Of a stretch of DNA of 64,000 nt, positions 26,107 through 33,584 are shown one piece after another. The DNA is taken from positions 3,596,001 through 3,660,000 of the forward strand of contig NZ_AP023362.1 of NCBI RefSeq assembly GCF_018326285.1. The letters run 5' to 3'. The position numbers and the translations under genes were made by a program. The notes beneath the pieces were generated by a model. The model had not been told where the DNA came from. It saw only the letters and a list, made by a program, of their open reading frames with translations, and did no database searches. The DNA is from Mycolicibacterium sp. TY81. Its GTDB lineage: Bacteria > Actinomycetota > Actinomycetes > Mycobacteriales > Mycobacteriaceae. Position 1 is the stretch's first letter, and every line of letters starts with the position of its first letter.

Positions 26107-26751
26107 TTGACAACATTGAAATGCGGCTTCGTGATGAGCATCTGTGCGGTCGTGGCGTTGTCCGTCGGAGCTGCGCCCTCACGCGCGGATCTAGACAACC
26201 AGCTGAGCTTGGTGGACGGCCTCGATCGCACCTTGACGGTGCAGCAGTGGGACACGTTCCTCAACGGTGTATTTCCGTTGGACCGCAACCGGCTGACACG
26301 TGAGTGGTTCCACTCCGGCCGCGCCACCTACAAGTGTGATGGCAACGGCTGCGGCCAGTTCACCGGCACGTTGGAGTTGGGCTATCAGATCGGCTTCCCG
26401 TGGGCCCTGGGCGTAGGCATCAACTTCAGCTACACCACGCCGAACATTCTCCTCGACGATGTCAATCCCGGCACATTCAACAGTAGCGGGAGCGGCGGTG
26501 GCGGCATCATCACACCAAACCTGTTGCCGGGTGTGTCGATCTCCGCCGATCTAGGCAACGGCCCGGGTATCCAGGAAGTCGCGACGTTCTCGGTGGACGT
26601 TTCCGGCCCGACGGGTTCAGTGGCGGTGTCCAACGCGCACGGCACTGTGACCGGTGCAGCCGGCGGCGTGCTCTTGCGGCCCTTTGCTCGCCTGATCGCC
26701 AAGACCGGTGACTCGGTGACCACCTACGGTGAACCCTGGAACATGAACTAA
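26107..26751 (+). CDS. MspA-family octameric outer-membrane porin
   Basis: A 214-residue porin of the mycobacterial MspA family. A TTG start at 26107 gives a good signal peptide (MTTLKCGFVMSICAVVALSV..., cleaved after PSRA, about residue 27). The mature protein is very close to MspA (LSLVD, RTLTVQQWDTFLNGVFPLDR, GLGYQIGFPW-like core, ATFSVDVSG, YGEPWNMN C-terminus). Constriction residues D90 and D91 are kept (mature numbering) but D93 is N. The loop at mature 49-60 reads KCDGNGCGQFTG, introducing C50 and C55 and removing the acidic residues found there in MspA. Other candidate starts: GTG 26131 or ATG 26134. Confidence 0.93.
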   Translation: MTTLKCGFVMSICAVVALSVGAAPSRADLDNQLSLVDGLDRTLTVQQWDTFLNGVFPLDRNRLTREWFHSGRATYKCDGNGCGQFTGTLELGYQIGFPWALGVGINFSYTTPNILLDDVNPGTFNSSGSGGGGIITPNLLPGVSISADLGNGPGIQEVATFSVDVSGPTGSVAVSNAHGTVTGAAGGVLLRPFARLIAKTGDSVTTYGEPWNMN

Positions 26752-27054
26752 CCGGGCAGCCATCGAGGCATGGAGGCGCTGGATGAGGAATACACGGCCC
26801 AGAAGATGCCCGGACGCGCCTTGGCCGCCGAGATGAGTCGGTCGAGGGAACGGGGCGAGTTCGAAGATCAAATGAATCCCCAGCGGAGTAGCGGAGCCGC
26901 CAAACGAGCGGCATTCAGACGGGGTTGTGCGCCGAGATCGCCAGCCCGCCAGCGGGACTCAGTCCGTGACGAGCGGGTCGACCACCCGGCCGCGTCCCGG
27001 TTGCACCTGCGGCAACCGGGCTACGCGCCGGGCGGTCGAGTCGCTGCACCAGGA
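26752..27054. other. Intergenic between convergent genes
   Basis: About 300 bases between the porin and a leftward proline-rich protein gene. Open frames occur on both strands but are shadows of high GC content, without family-like sequence. No perfect long hairpin was found. Confidence 0.4.
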
Positions 27055-27303
27055 TCAGAACGGCGGAGGCGGGAGTAGTGGGCCGCCCGGGGCCGGCGGA
27101 GCCCCTGGACCCGGAGGAGGAGCGAGGCCGGGTCCACCGGGCGGCGGGGGCGCACCGGGCCCCGGCGGCAGGATGCCCGGCCCGGGCGGTGGGGGCGGCT
27201 GCGCGCCGGCCACGGCCGCGGTAAATCCGGCGCCCGTGCCCATCAGCGCGACCGCCAGCAATGCGACCGCTGCACGATGACGTGACTTGTGCTGCTTCGA
27301 CAT
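27055..27303 (-). CDS. Small exported proline-rich protein
   Basis: An 82-residue protein from ATG 27303, with AAGAGGAGGT just upstream. Signal peptide MSKQHKSRHRAAVALLAVALM... cleaved near AGA at about residue 34. The mature part is almost pure Pro/Gly (PPPPPGPGILPPGPGAPPPPG..., PPAPGGPLLPPPPF) with no cysteine. It is the longest and most repetitive of three similar proteins in the window. Such low-complexity exported peptides are common but uncharacterised in mycobacteria. Confidence 0.78.
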   Translation of the reverse strand: MSKQHKSRHRAAVALLAVALMGTGAGFTAAVAGAQPPPPPGPGILPPGPGAPPPPGGPGLAPPPGPGAPPAPGGPLLPPPPF

Positions 27304-28230
27304 TCACATACCTCCTCTTCTGCGGAACTACTTACAGTCGCCGACACTAGCTCATTCAATCGACTGAAATGAATTGTCTAATCGCGGTAACATCGTGCGT
27401 TGAAACGTTATATCGCAAACCGTGCAGCTACTTCTACGATTGCCGGTTCAAGCTCTAATTAGCCTTGCTACCAGTCGATTTGGTCGGACGGTGCCGTAGC
27501 ACAGCAACACAATATTGTTCATCGGAATGGGTAAATATTCGGAGTTCGCGCTTTTCCGACGCTCCTCTCCGCTGCATATTCATATTGTCGCGATACGCGA
27601 TCCATACGAATTCCCCAGGATTGGAATCGCATTTGAGCCGAGTACGACTCAACGTCGTGAGCACAATGCAAGCAGCGTTATTTTTGCCAGACGGAGGTGT
27701 CGGTTGACTGTCAAAGTCGCGCGGCGCCGTGCGGCGTCTGCACTCGCGTACGTCGTGGCACGCGATAGGCACGGTGCACTCCGCAGCGCACGACGGGCGA
27801 CTTCTCGCTTCGAGGCCCTTACGGGTCATCCGAGCGCTCTTCCCGCCAGTTGGAGGGGAAGTCTGGCCAGATGGCGGATAACAGCGGAGCGGCCCGACGC
27901 GGCACACTCGGTCCTGAACAGCCTCACGGCATCTCTGGAGGCAATGGCCGGAGCACGATCGGCGTCGCGTCAAGAACCAGGAGGCCACGGACGCGCCGCG
28001 CGAACCCACGACCTGCCACGCGATTGCTTAGTTGACCTTTTGCAGTGCAAACGGTCGAACCCGGCACCGTTGGAGATTTCGTAATGCGCGTCGCCACGGA
28101 GAAAAGCAACCCCTGCTCCCCTCACTTTCAACATATAGCGCACCCCGGGGCTTGTGGCAAGACCCCCCCTCATGCTCCAGAATCGCTGGGCTGCAACGTA
28201 ACTGCAGCTCGATCGTCTTGAGGGGGACGC
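27304..28230. other. Long intergenic region, nothing assigned
   Basis: About 930 bases between divergent genes, AT-richer from 27340 to 27700. Frames of up to 189 codons are open but have Arg/Ser/His-rich, non-family translations and no codon-position bias. It presumably carries two promoters and possibly decayed sequence. GAGGGGG precedes the monooxygenase start. Confidence 0.4.
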
Positions 28231-29690
28231 ATGACGAACATTGACGTGATCATCGTGGGCGCAGGACCGACCGGTCTGACGCTCGCCACCGAACTCTGCC
28301 TGACCGGGATCAAACCGCTTGTCCTGGAGCGACTCACCGACATTCGCGAGGTCGCCAAAGCCGGCGGCATCGGCGGCCAGATCCTCAACCTGCTGCGCTA
28401 CCGCGAACTCGGTGACCTGCTCAATGACGCGGCCGGCCCGCCCGTCACCGCCAAACTCCCGTTCGGCGGCATCCACGTCGATCTCACCCAGCTCGACGAG
28501 TCGCCGATCAGGTGCAGCGGCTCCCCCAGCCTCGGCTCGAAGCCCTCCTGCAGGACTACGCACGCAGCCTCGGCGTCGAGGTCCGGCGCGGCCAGGAGGT
28601 CGTCGGTCTGCAGCAGGACGACGACGCCGTGCATCTCGAGGTCCGCGGTCCGGATGGTCCGTACCGCATCATCGCGCATTACGTCGTGGGCTGCGACGGG
28701 GTACGGAGCCGGGTGCGGGAACTGGCCGGCATCGGCTTCCCGGGCATCGTCTACCCCGAGATCCACCGGATGGCCACCGTCACGTGGCCGCGCGAGATCA
28801 CCGCCCGCGACGACGGCGACTACGACGTCCCGGGCTATGGCCGCCTGCCGTGGGGCTACAGCCAGACCGAGGGCGGCATCTTCGCCATCGCGTCGTCAGA
28901 GCCCGGATGGTTGGGCCTGTACACCAGCGAGGCTCCCGACCACGACTACGACGATGACGACCCGATGACGCTGGACGAATTCCGCGCCAGCGTCCGTCGC
29001 GTGCTCGGCGTGGACTTCCCGCTCGGCGAGCCAAAGCGGCTGACCCGCTTCACGTACGCGGCCCGGCACACCGAGCGCTACGTGTCGGGCCGGGTGCTGC
29101 TGGCCGGTGACACGGCGCACCAGATTCCGACGGGCGGCGTCGCGGTATCGGCCGGGATGCTCGACGGGGTGAACCTCGCGTGGAAGCTCGCCGCCACGCT
29201 CCATGGCTGGGCACCGCCCGGCCTGCTCGAGACCTACCACTCCGAACGGCACCTCGCCGGCGAACGCCTGCTGCTGCACGCGCAGGCCCAGGTGTCGTTG
29301 CGGCGGGGCCACGACCCGGCCGACGAGGCGCTGCGAAAAGTGTTCACTGAGTTGCTCTCCGACGCGCCCGCGCTTGCGCGCGTCGGCGCGATGATCGCCG
29401 CGTCCGACGTCCGGTATCCGATGCCCGGCGCGCAGCCGCACCCGCTGGCCGGGACGTTCGCGTCGCACCTGCCCGACGACGTCGTGGCGGCCCTGCGCGC
29501 GGCGCGACCTGTCTTCGTCGGACCACCCGAGCTGTGCGACGTCGCGGCACCGTGGGTGGATCGCGTCGACATCCTCAGGGGCCAGGCCGACGCCCTGCTG
29601 ATTCGCCCGGATGCACACATCGCGTGGGCCGGCGCCTCGGATGCGGGGCTGCGGGACGCACTCACGTATTGGTTCGGCGATCCGCGATGA
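28231..29690 (+). pseudogene. FAD-dependent aromatic-ring-hydroxylase-type monooxygenase, frameshifted
   Basis: Two frames together encode one PheA/TfdB-type FAD monooxygenase of about 485 residues. The first part (28231 to about 28508) has the Rossmann motif DVIIVGAGPTGLTLATEL and ends normally at LTQLDESP. The second resumes one frame earlier with VQRLPQPRLEALLQDYA and carries the DG motif (VVGCDGVRSRVRELAG) and the FAD motif (VLLAGDTAHQIPTGGVAVSAGMLDGVNLAWKLA). A missing base near 28500-28511 explains the break; the downstream part is otherwise undamaged, so this is either a recent mutation or a sequence error. Such enzymes hydroxylate phenols or polyketides. DUF899 and SRPBCC genes follow in the same direction. 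Confidence 0.85.
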
Positions 29691-29742
29691 ATATTCGCGC
29701 CCGCACCGGTCTACCCAGTGAACGCAACCATCAGGAGGCAAC

Positions 29743-30450
29743 ATGACCGAGCAGACCGCCCTGCCGCCAGTGGTCGACCAGGACACCTGGCGGGCCGCCC
29801 TCGACGACCTGCGCCGCCGCGAAAAGGCCGCGACGCGCGAATTCGACGCCATCGCCGCACAACGGCGCCGGCTGCCGATGGTCGAGCTGCCCGACTACAC
29901 CCTGATCGGCGCCGAGGGGCCGGTGCGGCTGGCTGACGTCTTCGACGGCAAGTCCCAGCTGATCGTCTACAACCACATGTGGACCGACGGCGCCGAGTGG
30001 CAGTGCTCGGGTTGCACCGGCTTCACCTCGCAGTTCACCCGCCTCGATTTCCTGGCCAATTACGACGCCCGCTTCGTCATCGTCACCAACGGGCCCATCG
30101 AGGAAGCCTTGGCCTACAAGGCCAAAGTGGGCAACAAGATGGAGTGGTACTCGTCGTCGGAGAGCAGCTTCGGGTCGGACATGGGCGCCGCGCCCGGCAC
30201 GGGTTTCGCCGTCAATGTGTTTCTGCGACACGGCGATACGGTGTACCGCACCTGGCACACCGACGGCCGCGGTTGCGAGCAGCTGGGCCACAGTTTCGCG
30301 TTGATCGACGTTCTGCCCTACGGCCGCCAGGAGCAGTGGCAGGATTCGCCCGAAGGCTGGCCCCAGTCGCCGACATACTCCAAATGGGCCAGTTCACAGG
30401 ACATTGCCCGCGCATACGGATCGAACGCAGAGAACGGACAGAACCGATGA
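29743..30450 (+). CDS. DUF899 thioredoxin-like family protein
   Basis: A 235-residue protein of the DUF899 family (PF05988), a thioredoxin-fold group without a known reaction. Typical features: LRRREKAATREFDAIAAQRRRLPMVE near the N-terminus, LADVFDGKSQLIVYNHMW, and the CxxC-like C88-S-G-C91 in WQCSGCTGF. The C-terminal DVLPYGRQE...GWPQ is also family-like. AGGAGG precedes the start, and the stop overlaps the next gene by 4 bases. Membership of a monooxygenase-DUF899-SRPBCC operon suggests a role in modifying or detoxifying a small organic compound. Confidence 0.9.
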   Translation: MTEQTALPPVVDQDTWRAALDDLRRREKAATREFDAIAAQRRRLPMVELPDYTLIGAEGPVRLADVFDGKSQLIVYNHMWTDGAEWQCSGCTGFTSQFTRLDFLANYDARFVIVTNGPIEEALAYKAKVGNKMEWYSSSESSFGSDMGAAPGTGFAVNVFLRHGDTVYRTWHTDGRGCEQLGHSFALIDVLPYGRQEQWQDSPEGWPQSPTYSKWASSQDIARAYGSNAENGQNR

Positions 30451-30932
30451 CCAGCAGCTCGACGACCCAGGAACGCTTCGTCGCCACCCGCACCATCGCC
30501 GCACCGCCCGCGGCGGTGTTCGCGGTGCTGGCCAACCCGGCGCGGCACAAGGAGACCGAACCGGGCGACTGGGTCCGCGACGCCGTCGACGCCGCACCGA
30601 TCACCGGTACCGGCCAGGTCTTCGCCATGAACATGTACCTGGACCAGGCCGGCGGGGACTACGTCACGTACAACCTGGTGACGGATTTCGAGCCCGACAG
30701 GACCGTCGGCTGGGCGACCGGCAGTCTGGACGAGTCGGGACAGCACGTCCCGGGCGGTTGGTGGTGGCGCTACGACCTGACCCCGAATGGCGACGGCACC
30801 GATGTCACCCTCACGTACGACTGGACCGAGACACCGCAGGCCTTCCGCGACCAGATCGGCGGCATGCCGCCGTTCCCGCTCGGGTTCATCGAGGAGTCGC
30901 TCGCCGCACTCGACCGCGCCGTCACCGGGTAG
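30447..30932 (+). CDS. SRPBCC (START-like/polyketide cyclase) family protein
   Basis: A 161-residue single-domain SRPBCC protein. RTIAAPPAAVFAVLANPARHKETEPGDWV is the typical first strand and helix, and the C-terminal amphipathic helix (FIEESLAALDRAVTG) closes the hydrophobic cavity. Family members bind hydrophobic ligands or act as cyclases/dehydratases; no catalytic residue can be named. Start ATG 30447 overlaps the DUF899 stop by 4 bases. Confidence 0.88.
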   Translation: MTSSSTTQERFVATRTIAAPPAAVFAVLANPARHKETEPGDWVRDAVDAAPITGTGQVFAMNMYLDQAGGDYVTYNLVTDFEPDRTVGWATGSLDESGQHVPGGWWWRYDLTPNGDGTDVTLTYDWTETPQAFRDQIGGMPPFPLGFIEESLAALDRAVTG

Positions 30933-31211
30933 GGGCCGCCTCGCCCGCGCTGCGCGACAACGCTTGCACGACAACGGATTGTCACACATGCACGGGCGAG
31001 GCGGTGCCCTCACCGAACCGAGGGTACGGGCAAAAGCGTCGGCCGTTCACCGAGTCGACTCCGAATGGCCAGGCGAGAACCGTTTTGGTCCTGCGCGTTT
31101 CCCGCGTACGCTTGGTCCATCGGCGGTACTTCGTCGCGTGGCGGGTCAAAGCCACGCCGTCGCCGATTCGAAGTAGTTTGACCGATTCGCGGTCAAGGCA
31201 GGAGCGTCGAA

Positions 31212-31667
31212 ATGACGCCGCAACATGACCGCACGACCCACGCTCAGCGCACGTCGCCGAAGCAGACTCCACGATTGCGGTTGAAGCCCAAGGCTCCCCA
31301 CAGTGGATATGTCGACGGGGCGTGGTGGCCGCACACCCGCAACCTGAGCACCGAGCTGCCCGACCTGCTGGCCGTCTTGTCGGTGCGCCTCGGACAGATC
31401 GACCGGGTGCTCTACAACGTCGGCGAGTGGTCGGCCGCCCCCACCAAACTCGCGGCAGGCGGGCGGCGGGTGCGCCTCGACGGCTATCAGCGCCAGCCGA
31501 TCAACACCGTTGAGGTGGTTGGTCTCGATCGCAACCGGATCGTGCTCCTGACCGTGCCCGTCGATACGGCTCCGGCAGAAGCCCATTGCGCGCTTATGAG
31601 TGCCGCGCAGCCCAATGACCACACGACGGTGTCGGGCATTTTCGCAGCCGCGCAGCACGCGGACTAG
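31212..31667 (+). CDS. DUF5994 family protein
   Basis: A 151-residue actinobacterial protein. The core GYVDGAWWPHTRNLSTELPDLLAVLSVRLGQIDRVLYNVGEW is the signature of the DUF5994 family, whose function is unknown. The N-terminal 30 residues are basic and low-complexity. GGAG lies 9 bases upstream of ATG 31212. A second, more divergent member lies 320 bases downstream on the other strand, with a cspA-like gene between them. Mycobacteria often carry several copies near stress genes. Confidence 0.8.
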   Translation: MTPQHDRTTHAQRTSPKQTPRLRLKPKAPHSGYVDGAWWPHTRNLSTELPDLLAVLSVRLGQIDRVLYNVGEWSAAPTKLAAGGRRVRLDGYQRQPINTVEVVGLDRNRIVLLTVPVDTAPAEAHCALMSAAQPNDHTTVSGIFAAAQHAD

Positions 31668-31703
31668 CGGTTCATCGCTTCTTGCGCTGAATCACAACAG
31701 ATT

Positions 31704-31725
31704 TGGATGCGGACGTTCGCATCCA
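31704..31725 (+). promoter_or_regulatory. Hairpin in cold-shock gene leader
   Basis: Perfect 8 bp stem TGGATGCG / CGCATCCA with loop GACGTT, ending 25 bases before the cspA-like start codon. Structured 5' leaders are common in cold-shock mRNAs; here it would lie just upstream of the AGAAAG ribosome site. Confidence 0.45.
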
Positions 31726-31750
31726 TGTTCAAAAAGAAAGTAGTAGTCAC

Positions 31751-31953
31751 ATGACCGAAGGAACCGTGAAGTGGTTCAACGACGCTAAAGGCTTCGGCTT
31801 CATCTCCCCGACGGCGGTGCACCCGATGTTTTCGTACATCACACCGAAATCCTGGGCGCCGGCTTCCGCTCACTGGAGGAGAACCAGCGAGTGAAGTTCG
31901 ATGTCACCCAGGGCAATAAGGGCCCGCAGGCCGTCGGCGTCACCACGCTCTGA
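31751..31953 (+). pseudogene. CspA-like cold-shock protein gene with -1 frameshift
   Basis: The DNA encodes a complete 67-residue cold-shock protein if one base is added. Frame one gives [20 protein letters not shown] (RNP1 motif KGFGFI), then runs out of frame and stops after 47 codons. The next frame continues exactly with [14 protein letters not shown] (RNP2 VFVHH), [13 protein letters not shown] and [10 protein letters not shown]. The break lies in a run of four C at 31806-31809, where five are expected. All else is intact, so this may be a homopolymer sequencing error. CspA proteins are small OB-fold RNA chaperones. Confidence 0.9.
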
Positions 31954-31965
31954 TTCCCGCGGAAA

Positions 31966-31998
31966 TTCTGGACTGACGCACCACGCGTCAGTCCAGAA
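31966..31998. terminator. Bidirectional terminator hairpin
   Basis: Perfect 14 bp stem (TTCTGGACTGACGC / GCGTCAGTCCAGAA) with a 5-base loop, directly after the cspA-like stop and overlapping the last codons of the convergent DUF5994 gene. Confidence 0.8.
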
Positions 31999-32479
31999 CC
32001 TTTCCCGAAACACGTTGCCGCCGTGCGGCTGTCAGGATTTCCTCGGCGGTCTCCAGCATCGCGTCCTCACCGCGACGCGGGTCTACCGGCTGACCGGCAG
32101 CGCGGCGCAGCACCATGCCGGCGAGCGTGTTGTTGGTCGTGCTGGGCACGATCAACAGGGTGGCGGTGGCTTCGCACCCTTCCACGGTCATGATGTGCTG
32201 CGCGCGTCCACGCCAGGCCTGCCAATTGAGGTTCGGCGGATTGTGCAGGGGCGACCAGTTGATGCCGACCTCCGCGATCTTCCCGAGACGGTCATCGAGA
32301 ACCGCCATCAGGCCCCCGAATTCGTCGGCCAGGACTCCCGTGTACGGCCACCAGGCCCCGTCGATCCGACGACCGAGCTTGTCGGACAGGCACAGCCGGA
32401 CGGGCTTGTCGGCGCGGATCCGTTGCGCGACGTACGCCATCAGGTCACCACCGCATGCTGAAGCCCACTGGTGCGCCAT
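31988..32479 (-). CDS. DUF5994-like family protein
   Basis: A 163-residue protein with the DUF5994 core LGRRIDGAWWPYTGVLADEFGGLMAVLDDRLGKIAEVGINWSPL. It is clearly related to 31212-31667 but more divergent, with a longer C-terminus (TAEEILTAARRQRVSGKVLD). ATG 32479 (MAHQWASACGG) is preferred, though GTG 32515 or the internal ATG at MAYVAQ are possible because no start has a strong ribosome site. Function unknown. Confidence 0.72.
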   Translation of the reverse strand: MAHQWASACGGDLMAYVAQRIRADKPVRLCLSDKLGRRIDGAWWPYTGVLADEFGGLMAVLDDRLGKIAEVGINWSPLHNPPNLNWQAWRGRAQHIMTVEGCEATATLLIVPSTTNNTLAGMVLRRAAGQPVDPRRGEDAMLETAEEILTAARRQRVSGKVLD

Positions 32480-32638
32480 CCCATGAAAAGTCCTAACGGT
32501 CGGTGCCGCGATCACCCACCGGCAGAATCACGTAGAGACCACGCTGCCAATGACTTCGAGCGGAGCCGCCAAGCAACATCTGACGCGGCTCTACCTATGA
32601 CGCTACGCCGCATGCGCGGCCGCCGCGCCGCGCAACCG

Positions 32639-33505
32639 TCAGTCGCTGTACTCCGCGGTCCCGTCTTCGAGCACCAGCCGGGCGTTGCTGCCGTCGGCCG
32701 CAGCGGCCTCGGTACGGAACACCGCGTGCCCAGGCTCGGTGCGCCACACCGATGTCGTCAACGTCTCGCCGGGGAACACCGGGGATGTGAAGCGCGCGCC
32801 GACGGCCTTGATCTTGGCGGCGTCACCGCCGGCGAGCTCGGTGACCAGGACGCGGCCGGCGACGCCGTAGGTGCACAGGCCGTGCAGGATCGGCTTCGGG
32901 AAGCCGGCGAGGGTCTGCGCGAACCACGGGTCGCTGTGCAGCGGGTTCCGGTCGCCGGAGAGCCGGTAGATCAGCGGCTGATCCTCGGTGGTGGGCAGCG
33001 CCACGACGGCGTCGGCCGGGCGATCCGGGATCTCCGGCGCGGCGGCCCGCTCCCCTGGCTGCCCGCCGAATCCACCCTCACCGCGGATCACCGCGGTCGA
33101 CCAGGATTCGGCGATCACATTCCCGCTGTCGTCCGTGGCGGTGCCCTTGAACGTCAGGATGGCGTTCTTGCCCTCGCCCTTGTCCTGGATGTCGACCACC
33201 TCGGAGCTGACGTTGAATCGGCCCGACGGCGGCAGCGGCGCGTGCAGCCGAATCTGCTGGCTGCCGTGCAGCAGCTTGCCGAAGTTGAAGCTGCCGACCT
33301 CCCCGACAGCGCCCCAGGCCGGGCAGCAGATCACCGCGTAGGTGGGCAGCACCTGCTGGTCGATGCCATGGCTGTTCTCCGTGGTGAACGCCAAATCCTT
33401 CGTCCCGCAACCCACTCCGAGTGCGTAGAGCAGGGTGTCGCGCTCGGTCCACTCGAAAGGCTGCGGTGCGGTCTTGGCTCCGATGGCATTGGGGTTGATC
33501 GGCAT
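32639..33505 (-). CDS. htdY: MaoC-family 3-hydroxyacyl-thioester dehydratase
   Basis: A 288-residue double hot-dog (R)-specific enoyl hydratase / 3-hydroxyacyl-thioester dehydratase. The hydratase-2 motif is YRLSGDRNPLHSDPWFA with catalytic D185 and H190 (N187 between), followed by GFPKPILHGLCTYG. The N-terminal half is the degenerate hot-dog. It matches the HtdY (Rv3389c) position and size. ATG 33505 has a GGGAGAA site; the frame upstream lacks family sequence. It is divergent from acrA1 by 79 bases, consistent with a lipid or sterol beta-oxidation role. Confidence 0.92.
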   Translation of the reverse strand: MPINPNAIGAKTAPQPFEWTERDTLLYALGVGCGTKDLAFTTENSHGIDQQVLPTYAVICCPAWGAVGEVGSFNFGKLLHGSQQIRLHAPLPPSGRFNVSSEVVDIQDKGEGKNAILTFKGTATDDSGNVIAESWSTAVIRGEGGFGGQPGERAAAPEIPDRPADAVVALPTTEDQPLIYRLSGDRNPLHSDPWFAQTLAGFPKPILHGLCTYGVAGRVLVTELAGGDAAKIKAVGARFTSPVFPGETLTTSVWRTEPGHAVFRTEAAAADGSNARLVLEDGTAEYSD

Positions 33506-33584
33506 TCGGCGGTTCTCCCTCAGAAGTCGGTGTGACAAATTCGGACCATACGCGCTATTGACCTGAACCCGCGACAGGTTCACG

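Noticed and set aside
27455..28084. Overlapping open frames of 184 and 189 codons on opposite strands
   Set aside because: Neither has recognisable motifs, a signal peptide or codon-position bias; treated as non-coding.
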